Source: Brugia malayi
Lineage: Eukaryota; Nematoda; Chromadorea; Rhabditida; Onchocercidae
Length of the DNA: 64,000 nt
Assembly (NCBI RefSeq): GCF_000002995.4
Contig: NW_025062479.1
Location: forward strand, 1,819,721-1,883,720
Direction: 5' to 3'
The notes under the pieces are model-generated. The model was not told the origin of the DNA, searched no databases, and saw only the letters and a program-made list of their open reading frames with translations. The position numbers were made by a program, and so were the translations under genes. Positions 27,401 through 38,521 of the stretch are shown piece after piece; within the stretch, counting starts at the first letter, position 1; each line of letters begins with the position of its first letter.

Positions 27401-30400
27401 TATTAACAAGTGAATGGAGATAAGCCTAGATTTCATACTGCAGAATAGCTATGCTTACAATGACATTAAAGATTTGGCAGCAACGATGAATTGGTGTAAA
27501 ATCTATAAGATCTTGAGCGCTAAGTAATTCATCTTCTTCGGGAAGAGATATCTGCATTGTTTTTCGTTGTCCCTTATCATTTTTCTTGACAACTGAACCA
27601 TCCAATGAAAGCACTAAAAATTTCTCAGAAAAAGAATAAAATGCTAATAACACTTGGATTAAACTACCAGGTTTTGCTTCCTAGGTATAACGAAAGTCCA
27701 AATAAATATCCTTTGCAATTTCAATCCTGCACTCGATACTGTAATACACATGATAGAAAAAATTAAGAATTTACCGATATCACCATTCACAACATTCTTT
27801 TTCGCTTCTTCCTGTAAACGTTTTACACGTTCAGCTTCTGTCATTCCAAAAGAGTGTTGTTCAGCCGTACACTTCGATGCGTGCTGTCCGATACGTCCTG
27901 AAAATGATATTACACATCTAATTTACAGAAAACTTATGTCGATTCATATGCTGATAACAAAAAAGATAAAATCGAATGAAATGAGAAAAAAAACTAACCG
28001 GAAACTTTTCGGATATCTTCCAGAAAATCTGTGAATTCCGAGAATGATTTTTCCTTGATTTGTTCACGAATTGGAAGCAGTGATTTTTTCAACGTTTGCG
28101 TAAAACGATAGTTATCAACATGAACCATATACGTGTGCTCCAATTCTTCAAGTACTTTCAATGCTTGATAAAACCTGCAATTACCAGACTGTTATAGCTT
28201 ACAAAATAATAAAATGTACTGTAAAGTTGGAAACCTTAGCTCTTCCACGTTAAATCACATTTGGATTTATATCATAAAGAAACATGGGAGAAATTTAACC
28301 ATCCGAAAAAAAAAAAAAAATAAAGCAATGACTAAACAGGATAGAAAAAAAAAATTTTACTTCTTCTGCTGCATATGTTCATTTAGTTTCGCATAATTTT
28401 CAAGCACAGGTAAGCACAATGAAATGTGATCGATAGCAGTATTCGCATTCCTTTGTAGTTTTCTGTAACGTACAATTTCCGCACTACGTTTTCGTAAGTC
28501 TTTGCTACTTTCTTGTATTTTATGATCTATTGCGTTGACTTCATCCTGGAAAATCTCCCATCCACAATCAGCTTACATTATCCTCACGTACTAGTACAGC
28601 AAATAACATACTGATATTGAGGTAAAGAAAGAAAAGAAGTGACAAATCATAAAATTATATCAATACAAACTAGGAATTTACTGCAATTTCCACTTACTTA
28701 ATTTTTAATTTTATTTAGTAAAATTTACCTTGATTTCCAAACTCCGTGTCTTCAATTGCAGAAGTTGTTTCATTGCATCAACGTATCCTTGATAATGATA
28801 AGAACAAATTCTCTGGATGCTTTTATCATAATGATGGATACGATGCTCTAGAGCACGTGCAAACTTGTGGACATCACCACAATCATAAATTGCTCTGAAC
28901 AATTAATTACAATTGTTCAAATATCGGAAACGAAGTCTTTTAAGTTCAACTTTAAATGGATAACAGGATAAACTGAATGAATAAATTGGTAGCTAACCTT
29001 AGCACCAAACCAACACTACCCGAATCAGTCGTTTCAAGTTCGTACAAAAAAAACTCTTGTTCGGCACTCATTTCCGGATCTATAAAGTATGAAATGTGTA
29101 TTTTAGAAAAGTTCATATTCATGCAATCTGATGCTAAATGAATAAAAATTGCATCAAATGGCATACACTGCTGATATGAAGTAGAAGCAGTATCGCTACT
29201 TCCCGTTCCCGTTTCTTTCGAGGCACTGGCTGCCGACGACTCATCTATGTCCAATTTCTGTATGAGTATGCAATAAGTATGTGAGCGAAAAAAAAAAAAA
29301 AAAAGCTACGAAAAGTATAAAATGAGACATAAAAATTATGAAGCAAATACATAAACTGAGGAATACAAGAGCGTATAAAGTTGAGAATAGAAGGCCTGTA
29401 GCATATAATAATGATTCATGACATTATTAAACCAGGCTTAAATTCGATTTCAGTATTTAAAAATGAACAATCAATGAACCTTCATCATTCTCAATGTTTT
29501 TCAATCAGTAGTTTGTTCGTCCAATATATACCAGTGAATATAAACATCCTGGAAATGATAAATTCCAAAATATGCTATACTTCACTTTATATTAGATCCA
29601 AAAAGAATAAACATTTCATATATACATTAAAACAGGAATAAATATGTCAGAAGCAATGTATAGAAAACACATAAAATATAAAACTCATGACATGATGCGT
29701 ACAAAGTTTATAAACTTACCGGATAATTTAGATGTACAAATACAAAATGGGAAATAAAAACATGAAAGAAACTCCATCAAACCAGTATGGTAAGAGTAGG
29801 AATTATTTCCATGACATTACTTTGTTCATCAACTTTCAAAAATAAAAAATAAAATACTGGACCACAGAAACTACACAATAAAACCACCACCTAACCTATA
29901 CAATTACCTCCTGTAAGAAAGTTCTACAACCATATCGGTCCGAAACAAATACAACTGAAAAAAGTAGACCACTCTTAATGAAACCAATGGCCACTACTAT
30001 TGGAACGCTACGCCAACCAGTTTCCCGATGGTGTTTTTTCTTTGATTTCGAAGGAATTAGACCACGAATTCCGAAAAAGCACATATTTTTTGAAGATTCT
30101 TTCGACTTCCTACGTAGAACAGAATTCCAGCTGATTTTCAACAAACGTAGTCTATTATTTGGCTCGAGAAAGAGAAGGATCATACATGCACTCATAGCCT
30201 ACTTCCTTCACGAAAGTAATAAACTCCTTAAGTATAATAAACTATCCAGAATTTGAACTTTTTCGTAATTTGGAAATTTTAATATGTGAAGATGAACTCA
30301 GACTATGTCATACGAATTTTTCATATCTAACTCGATTATATGAAATGCTTTAATACTGCATTTAGGAGTATTTTTCCAAGCACTAATCAATTTTAATCAT

Positions 30401-30867
30401 GTACATTGTTTTCAGAGCCTCAACTACACACTTCGCTCTATTCGACATAATACGGTTCCATATACTTTTGGTGGAAGTCTACCACCATCGAACACAATAT
30501 TATTATTTTATCCCACAATGGATGCATTACCTTCAACAAAATAGAGTGAAAATTGCAGAGCAACCGGAATGAATGGATCTGAGATCGTATCGACGGTACC
30601 TGAGCTAGCCAGTTATTTTCAAACAGGTTCTATAAACCTTCCAATCATTGTCCAGCAATCTACTGTTTGATATTTCAAGTACTGTGTAATCATTTCCTCT
30701 GCCAGGAATTAACCACAGTACATTTTCTCATTATATTAATGTAAACATTAGAAACTGTATAAATCTGTATGTAACGGTTCAGAACGCAATTTTATTTAAT
30801 ACTTAATTTATCACCTAGTACGATTACTTACAGTTATATGTAGTGAACTATCAGCCACTACCGACAT
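24430..30867 (-). CDS. sec-15: Exocyst complex subunit Sec15 (EXOC6)
   Basis: Twenty exons join with consistent phases to 842 aa (human EXOC6 is about 800): 30867-30832, 29257-29167, 29079-28998, 28894-28729, 28545-28361, 28174-27999, 27897-27775, 27613-27459, 27325-27242, 27077-26910, 26826-26705, 26580-26427, 26333-26214, 26083-25985, 25895-25753, 25662-25589, 25486-25350, 25049-24903, 24844-24693, 24544-24430 (TAA). Family landmarks in order: YHYQGYVDAM, LLSAQDLIDFTP, YYRKQRKEQA, ANYDWELSGSSGRASDYI, FDLDVIQCELFAS, FASLRQLLDLVM and WPTYLADYG. Sec15 links Rab GTPases on secretory vesicles to the exocyst at the plasma membrane. The first 42 residues, Ser-rich with MDID-like acidic sequence, extend beyond the usual start; an internal Met (MSAEQEFFLYELE) aligns better with other family starts. 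The 12-codon first exon is 1.57 kb away and less certain than the rest. Confidence 0.95.
29896..30195 (-). pseudogene. MFS-transporter-like fragment in sec-15 intron 1
   Basis: A 99-codon minus-strand frame lies inside the long first intron of sec-15. It contains KKHHRETGWRSVPIVVAIGF, then FSVVFVSD and FLQE, the last followed by a GT (gtaattg). The order W-R-S, first membrane helix, FSVV, F/Y-L-Q resembles the N-terminal helix of MFSD8/CLN7-like transporters, with a few extra residues before FLQ. Downstream on the same strand (29880-29760) another hydrophobic frame ends in ...TLTILV-stop. No continuation into a full transporter was found. It may be a relic, a nested gene's first exon, or chance similarity. 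Confidence 0.25.
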
Positions 30868-31054
30868 CTTACCACTTTAATTATTAGCCAAAATGGGGTA
30901 CGACATGTTATTTTTGATCGTTGCCTTTACAAGTTGCTCTGATATCCTGAAATTAACTGAAAATAAAGAAGAAAAGGATAAGCTAAAATAGGATTTAGGA
31001 ATTATCGTGAGACTTAAGACTTCGCCATCTCACAATTAAATGATAAGTCAACCT
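30868..31054 (-). promoter_or_regulatory. 187-bp intercistronic gap with trans-splice-like acceptor
   Basis: Only 187 bp separate the ucp-4 stop from the sec-15 start, both on the minus strand. The gap contains a strong acceptor-like CTTCTTTATTTTCAG (about 30965-30950) and a second TTAATTTCAG right after it. This is the arrangement seen in nematode operons, where the downstream message receives a spliced leader. A nine-codon upstream frame (ATG TCG TAC ...) precedes the sec-15 ATG. Confidence 0.4.
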
Positions 31055-33150
31055 TCAAAATCCAGAAATGTCAAATATTTGCCGCATTCGTTCGTATGTT
31101 ATCCAAAAGACTAACGACCATGGCGCCTAAACTGATGTAAAATAATAAATTTAATTTAGAAGGTCTAAAAACTAATCATATATTTTTTTCATATTCTAAT
31201 AGATATCAACACAATTAATTTACCGATCGGACATAAGATGGCACAAAACCTTTGTACAGTGCAAAAAAGCCTTCCTCCCGACAAATTCGTTTTAGGCAAT
31301 CATAAGATCCTTTGTATTGATGTGTCCTGCAAAATTAACTGCTTGCAGCGACAATAATACTACCATCAACGAGAAAAAGAACAGAAAAGAAAATAAGAAT
31401 TTACCTAGAACTTAAAAAGCTAAAATTTACAATTTCTCATCACTGCTGCGCAATTGTACCATTATTCGTGTCTTTACAACATCCGCTGGAGTAGATATAA
31501 CTGCAGCAGCCATGCCCGAAACAAGACTGGCAATAAAATGTGTGTAATAATTATCCAAGCAACCTTTCGCTATCAACCAATGCTTCGTAAAATCGTAAGT
31601 TGCAAGATCTGTGATTACACGATGCGAACAAAAACATGGACTTGTATTTGGAAATAAAACATTCAGTTGCACGTTTAATATATTGTGTGAGACGAAAAAC
31701 TAATCCGAATTATCCCACACAACCTGGAACATATCAATTTGACTTTCAAAATTGCAACATACTTATACTCACCAGCCATATTCAGTAAAGCTGCTCTTTG
31801 AGTGTTTGGAAGCCAACCAGTCCACAAGCCCGTGAAACCGTTACTTTTGTAAAGTACAACAAACACATGGTATGAATTCGGAAACCTGAAGCTATAATTG
31901 GAACTGACAGGAAAAAAAATGTAAAAATTTAAAGGAATTAAGAAACTTCAAACATTTTGTATGAAATATTATAAAATGATAACCGAGGCTGAACATTGTC
32001 CGACTTTCTCAGTCTCTTAGCTTGCATTTGTACTTTGATTAAATCAGTTGGTGATGCCAAAAACTGCGCCACAGCACCCGAGACTAAACCACAAATTGCT
32101 GACTGCCTTAAAAAACCATAAACATTTCTTTATGAAAGTAATTTGTAAGAAAAAAAAAAAAAACGTAAACGCAGTAAAACAAATGTAGGACAACTTTAAA
32201 AAACATACCATATTGGAAAGATTTTTTGTTTTTCCTTATCAAAAATTGCGAATCGCATAGTTTCGTAAATACCCATTCGAAATCCTGTGTAAACTGTAAT
32301 CAAATATATTTATTCCTTAAAAAAAGAAAAGATATTCGACTTGGCTATCTTTGGAACATCGTACAAACAATTAATAACGTAACTTCACAAAAGCTTACTG
32401 AGATGCCGATATATTGCTGGAGTAAGTCCACTGAATAGAGAACGAAAGTTTTCACTCTTCACTGAAAAGAGTAGATGAGTTATAAGTAAAAAACAAGTGC
32501 AGCTTTATCGGACTAGTCTACTGGATAATTATTACAAAGAATAAGAAGCAAAACTGACAAAAACTTGTTTCTAGAGCTTTTTAACCATGAGAATATGTAA
32601 TTTTATGTGGAATGAGATGTAGTACAGCAGCAGCACCTACAACTGAGCGAACCAATCTTACAAATGTGCCATGTGGTTCGTAACATTGTAGGAGGTTGAA
32701 GATCACTTTTGGTTATTTCCATACGGTTCGGTAACATTTGCAATCGAGTTTTGATGACATCCAAAGGATAAGTTACTATGAAAAAAGAACAAATTATCTT
32801 CAAGACATAACGAGCTCATTAAAAAAAGGAAACAAAGATAAACTTACTGTTCAATTGGAATTCAACGGAAAATCTTTCGCTATTATTAAATAGAATGATA
32901 TAGCAATTAAAATATAAAACTAGTGCTTCTGAATGTCTCACTAGCATCTCTGATTTCAATAAATTCGTAGAAATGTTAGCAATAGTGGGCTCTACTTTAA
33001 AGGCACGAATTTAAACATAACTTTTCAAGAACTCCAAAAAAAATACCTACCACTTTCAGCAACAAATGAAGCACAACATGAGAGAACGTATTTAGAACCA
33101 ATAGCACGCATCGTTAATGACGAATTCATCTGGTGTTCATCCACATCCAT
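31055..33150 (-). CDS. ucp-4: Mitochondrial carrier, uncoupling protein 4 type
   Basis: Nine exons join to 325 aa, close to human UCP4 (323): 33150-33051, 32775-32653, 32461-32399, 32293-32209, 32106-31984, 31903-31773, 31608-31431, 31326-31224, 31126-31055 (TGA). All three carrier repeats show the P-x-D/E-x-x-K signature: [19 protein letters not shown] and TPADVVKTR. Other landmarks are [37 protein letters not shown] and the ending [18 protein letters not shown], typical of UCP4 (SLC25A27). The protein lies in the inner mitochondrial membrane; proton leak or C4-metabolite exchange is known for the family, and C. elegans ucp-4 has been linked to succinate handling. The start ATG follows a TTTTACAG acceptor by 12 bases, suitable for trans-splicing. 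It is probably the first gene of an operon with sec-15. Confidence 0.95.
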
Positions 33151-33782
33151 TTGTCCAATTAGCTGTAAAAAAAAAAAATCGTAACATTCAATGATATTTC
33201 ATCATGTCACGATGTTCACATTTACTGAGAATACGCCAAGTGCATATATGCTTGACAAAATACCATACTATTAATGAATGAACATGGTTATTCAGTGCCT
33301 ACTTATTTGCTCAAATCTAATTAAAACAAATGTGAAATCGCTTCAACATACGACAGAATAAAATATGTACGCGAAGCTTTAAATGAAACGTACCATCCCT
33401 GACACTTAAAATTTAAATACTGTTAGGAACCTACAAGCCAGAACTCATCTCCAACCTCAGCACATGTAGATGATGATTCCAATCTCACCGAAATCTAAAT
33501 CATGTCAGTAGTCATCACACAATGTGTAAATCCCGCATGAGTTTTGTTACTCCATGTTGGAATATGAAAAATCCATTAACGTTCTCTTTTAAGTTCTTAC
33601 CTAAAATCGTGTGTAAAAATGACGTTTTTTTTTTTATGAGAGGAGGAAATTTTCCTTGATGCACATTTTATGTACTTTTTGATATGATTTAATAAAATTC
33701 TGAAATGAGATGAAATGTATATAAAGGGAAAAAGGCAAATATCTAATACAAAGTAAACGAAAAATCCACAAAATTCATGTCA

Positions 33783-33944
33783 TTAGTACCGCAAAAATGC
33801 ACCACCATCAAAATCCACTGAAAACATGCTACCACCAGCATAGATCGCAGCCTTACTAAGACCTGCAAGCTTCTCCCAAACGACTTCTAAGGCGTCCGCG
33901 GAAGCGAATAGTGATAATAATGTTGTTGTAATAAGCGTAGTCAT
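33783..33944 (-). CDS. 53-aa ORF, signal-peptide-like N-terminus
   Basis: ATG at 33944 and TAA at 33785-33783. The N-terminus MTTLITTTLLSLFASADA looks like a cleavable signal peptide, followed by LEVVWEKLAGLSKAAIYAGG and SMFSVDFDGGAFLRY. The second half also resembles, by eye, the N-terminal anchor of prohibitin (EKL..G, AGG, VD-GG), so it could be a relic of a prohibitin copy. It lies 630 bp upstream of the ucp-4 start on the same strand. A frame stop (TAA) closes the same frame about 50 bases upstream. There is no evidence of introns. It may be a small secreted peptide, a relic, or chance. Confidence 0.3.
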   Translation of the reverse strand: MTTLITTTLLSLFASADALEVVWEKLAGLSKAAIYAGGSMFSVDFDGGAFLRY

Positions 33945-36376
33945 GTCTTCCAATAGATAAAGCTCTGCCTTTTTGCACGAGAATTAGGAAGTAAATGAAT
34001 GGTTTTCTTGAAAAAAAATTCTTTAACGTTTATGCAGATGTAGAGATGATCCATATAGTGACAAAAAATGTAGTACACAAAGAGAGGAATATCTGTTCCT
34101 TATTACGTAACCACTCTAGAGAATAAACCAGTGATCATTTCAAATCCAAGAATAATCCTAACCCCTTGAATACAACAGAGATGGATTTAGCGACCCTGTT
34201 CATAAAAATTTTTTGATGGTTCGATGAGACAATAATACACTGAGAAAATTACGAATTCAGAACAAAATACTGAGTAACTTGGTCGAAAATTTATCAGGAT
34301 CGATTCTCAGCAATGATGGATAACATTATGAAAGTAATTGAATGGGTATAATAAGTAACCTCCATAATGCATGAGGTTTTTTCCTGTTACTTTTTATACT
34401 TTTATCATGCCTAAATCAGCATTTTTTAATGAATACCTAACGTTGGTGAAAATGAAATGGTGTAGTGGATAACGAAGACTGAAAAACTGTATTACTGAGA
34501 TAAAGGACTACAACGCAAAGGAGCTCCGGTCATGGGTTTCAGTTTTGTAGTCTTGGCTAGGGAGTCAAACATACATCAAAAGTACTTTCATACTGCTGTT
34601 TCAGAATGCGACTACAACTGAAGTTAACTTTAAGTTATACTGTATCCATAACTTGAGTTATAAATATGAAGCCATGACGAAATGCATTTTATGAAGTCAA
34701 GGGAATGGTATGCGATTAATGAAATCCACAAAAGAACATGCAAACAGATAAACATTAATAGCTGGAGAAAAAGTGCAAAAAATGACCGAGCAAAATTGTA
34801 TAAGTTAACAAGAAAAATACAAAATCATAAAAAAAAAGAATAAAATCGTTTTAAATCGTAATAAAACCTCCTTCCCCCTCACAATTCTTTTTACCGGATT
34901 GAAGAATTAACCTGATTAGTAAAAATGAAATATATTTGCAAGTCAGAACATAAAAAAAGAAAAAACTTCCACACTGGAAGTTCGACCTTGCATGAACCCT
35001 CTCGCGAATCACCTGCCTTTGCTGATGTCAAAACACATTTCATTCCCATAGTGAATGTTTTTGGATTAAATCGTTTAAACTAAAGTGCTATTTAACATCT
35101 GACGTTTGCACACCAGTTTTCCTTCAGGTAAGAAACTATCAAAGAAAATTACGAATTTAATGCAAGCTTGTGGTGGGACCGAAAATACGATGTTAATTTT
35201 AATAGAATAATCTAAAATCAATAAATTAGAAAACAGGACATTATTAAAAAGAAAACATAGAATAGAAAAATTATAATAAAGAACAGAACCACTAAAAAAT
35301 TCTAAAAACAAGAAGAAATAAACGAAAAATTTAAAAGAAAATACAGAGAAGGAAAATTAGAACGCAGAACAAAATTGTTATTTAAAAAATCCTAAAATAA
35401 GAACAAATGAAACATTAACGAAATATTAATAAAAAAATCTTAATAATAGCCTGGTTAAATATTAAATCAATAATATTAAAAGAAAAAATATTAAATATTC
35501 CGAGAAGATATGAAGTCCAATCTCTTCGTCCTTCATTTTCAGTGAATTGCTGCTAAATCTCCCATTTGATTTCCTCCTGTTTCGTCATAAAAAAAAAAAA
35601 AAACAGAAGGAATCATCTGAAAAACAGCAATGAGTGCTATATTATTCTCCCTCGGAAAATATTAAATGTCTTAAATTTCTGGAAGTGTAGCAAGTTCCAC
35701 TCCAACCTCCTTAACGACATTTTAAAAATTTTCACTCGTCTGTTCATATTTATCCGGTAAAAACCTAGAAATCGACACTGAAGAAACAAAATATGTGAAA
35801 AGAAATATCTGATGCGAGGAATGTAGTTTCCATCTGACCTTTCCTTTCTCCGCTTTTTCTTCCCGCCTGCTTCCTCTTTTTTTTTAAATTTTATTTCAAT
35901 TTTATCTTTTTTTTTTTAATTTTTTTATTTGCTTTTTAAAAAATTTTTTTTTGATCCCTCCACCTCCTCCGCGTTCCTTTGGTCGAAGATTGTACTGCAA
36001 CGTATATTTTATAAAATTATTGAAGTCTAGGTATTCACAGAGTAATGCAACCGAAACTGGTCACGATAAAATAAGTCTCACCAAAAAATGATAAAAACTT
36101 TGACCTGTTAGAATACATCACTTTTCCTACATTGAATCTGTCATATAATTAAAAATTTTTGAAAACTAAGTTATTTTATGAAACCTGTAGTATGTTGGAT
36201 AACACGCCTGGTAAATCCCAAATTCGACTTCGGCTATATTAAGTTATACGTCATACCAAGTAAGGCCTATAGCTCACCATACGCAAGAGTGAACACTAAC
36301 TAATTCACCACTCAATAAACCTACTTTATCGAGACCAACCCCCAGGAAAAAACACATTCACCCCTTTCCCACCTCC

Positions 36377-36382
36377 CACGTG
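36377..36382. promoter_or_regulatory. E-box CACGTG in a C-rich patch
   Basis: A perfect palindromic CACGTG, the core site of several bHLH and bHLH-ZIP factors, is set in a C-rich patch (CACCTCCCACGTGG). No gene start is identified next to it, so its target is unknown. Confidence 0.25.
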
Positions 36383-36728
36383 GTTCTCTTCTCGGCAACT
36401 GTTGCATAACCCAACCCATTGTGCAACTTTTTTTCCCTTCCAATTAAAATAGAATACACCTGGTCCAGTCAAAGTTCACATGAGTATTTTTGTGAATACG
36501 GTGGGAGGATGCAGCGGAGGAGTGTACCCGTCATGAGGAGATTTGTTAAATTACAATTTTCGAATTTAGTTTCTTTTTTAGCTTCAAACTTTTAACTTTT
36601 TGTGGAAAATCTTTTACCTTTAAATGATCAGCGTAGATCTTCACGTACAGTTATTTTTCACTTACCAAAATTTGGGATCAAACGAGAATTAACAATATTA
36701 CATCCAACTTGTGGCATCTAATTCCACT

Positions 36729-36992
36729 TTAAATTTTATTTTTCTCTTCCTGCAATAGATTTTCCGCTTTGCTGTTCCAATATATTTTCATAGATTTTTT
36801 CAGACATCTTTTAAAGAGAAATTTATAAATTTCATCTTGTCGTACAATTTCACCTCTTCTTCTATTGCTGAACAGTGATGTTGATATGATATAACAAGCA
36901 ATATTTTTCATTTGAACTCTCGTCGCATAATAACCTACCTTGTATTTCACAATTAAATTAGGTTTGATAAGGTATTTACTCGAGACTCTCAT
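36729..36992 (-). CDS. Doubtful 87-aa basic ORF
   Basis: A single-exon frame reads MRVSSKYLIKPNLIVKYKVG at its start and LLQEEKNKI at its end, with a basic middle (SNRRRGEIVRQDEIYKF). Composition is somewhat more protein-like than the noise frames of the window. No motif, signal peptide or splice support was found, so it may be chance. Confidence 0.15.
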   Translation of the reverse strand: MRVSSKYLIKPNLIVKYKVGYYATRVQMKNIACYIISTSLFSNRRRGEIVRQDEIYKFLFKRCLKKSMKIYWNSKAENLLQEEKNKI

Positions 36993-38521
36993 AAGAACTT
37001 TCTACGACATGAATTAGACGTCAGAATGTCTGTGTTTTTCCGCTGAAAAGAAAACCTGCATTAAATGTTAAGTCATGTAAGGAACAAGAATGTTACCGCA
37101 CTCAGTCAGAAATGATGTTTAGTATTCATAAGAGATATCCAGATGTTAATGAACTCTCATAAATAAGGGAGCATTAAATGATCAGTTTATTCATCTTTTA
37201 CATTTTGAACAATTGGAATTGTTTGGTTGTTACAAATCGAGTTATGTTATACGAAGTTGCAAACACTAGCATTAAATATATTAATGAGAATTAAGGAATT
37301 TTTTATAATACATATAAAATCTAGGCGATATTATTGTTCTGGCATTAAGATTACTTCATATAAGCAATGGACGAACTTTTCATAATTCCTGATTGTTCAG
37401 TGATAATTTAGTCATTTTCAATCTTTTAGCATGAAGTGATCAAGCATAGAATAAATAATCGAAATGCTATGCATTCGAGACATCAAAAGTGATGACGAAA
37501 TTAATAAAACTAATTAATTATTTTTAAGTTGTAAAAAATCTTACGGTGTCATAAATCATCTCTCCATAAATTTGGCTTCTTAAGATTTATTATTCATGTG
37601 ACTTTATTGGCTCTCATCATAATCTCTTCTTTTAAATTCCCTATATGATCCTGTCGTAAAAAACAATACATTTAAATTACATTCAAATTTTAATACTTTT
37701 GCCAGATGTCTTATAAGTCATTCACCAAATAATTTCGCATTTGTAACTAATCTATGTCTAGATTATTTAAACCCTAATTCCTTTTTCTCACACAATAAAA
37801 AATCCTTTGTTAGCAATCTTTGTTTCACATCATTTAAATGTCCTCTGCTGGATATCTAGTCAGTTCAGTTCTGTAAATCAACCATCCTTCATTACGGTTA
37901 TTCATTCTACATTTTGGGGTGGTTTTTGAATTATATCTTTCGTTACGCGTTGTTATAATGTTGATTTCTCGATTTAATTATCCAAGTTTGAGGCAAAATA
38001 AGCTCACTGCTATATCATAAATATTCGAGTACCTGACGACAACCTTTCGCGACAGTAGAAGATAAATTCTGAACTATCCATAAATTGCGTCCTCTTCATT
38101 AGTTGCAAACACCCCGCAGGAAATTGAACATTTATTGAAGGCTGGCATATCATGCATGCCCTCCTTTGCTTCACACTTAGCTATCTTTTAACTTCATTTA
38201 TTGAAAAAAAAAAATCCAATCAGCATAAAGGGAAAAGAAAGTTACATCAACAAAACACAAAATATGCACTATCCACTAATAAATATTGAATTAAAATTCC
38301 GAACAATTTTCATTAGATTAATTTTACAAAAGTTTTACCTCATCTTTTCTGTTATTCATTAACATTTTGCGATTTAAAATAGCGAACAATTCTCAGATTG
38401 AATGATTAACAGAAATGCTTATATACAAAATCCTTTGTTTTTTTAATCACATAACAATAAGTTCGATGATACAAGAACTATCAAAAACTACCACGATAAC
38501 TCAGAAACGCGAAACTGCGAA

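Larger units (their letters stand above)
33151..38521. other. Intergenic region between ucp-4 and haspin genes
   Basis: This 5.4 kb stretch is less repetitive than the left arm of the window. It holds a 53-codon frame (33783-33944), a weak 87-codon frame (36729-36992) and a C-rich patch (36336-36440) with a perfect CACGTG E-box at 36377-36382. No multi-exon gene could be assembled. Confidence 0.5.

Noticed and set aside
32603..32652. Continuation of the carrier frame past the 32653 exon end (Cys-rich) and an alternative frame reading [11 protein letters not shown]
   Set aside because: The exon ends at a GT at 32652 in phase 1 and joins perfectly to 32461, restoring the carrier sequence; the rest is intron.
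34455..34570. tRNA-like A box (TGGTGTAGTGG)
   Set aside because: No B box at the right distance and no cloverleaf could be drawn.
36180..36245. tRNA-like segment (TGGATAACACG ... TTCGACT)
   Set aside because: The acceptor and anticodon stems do not pair; at most a distant tRNA-derived relic.
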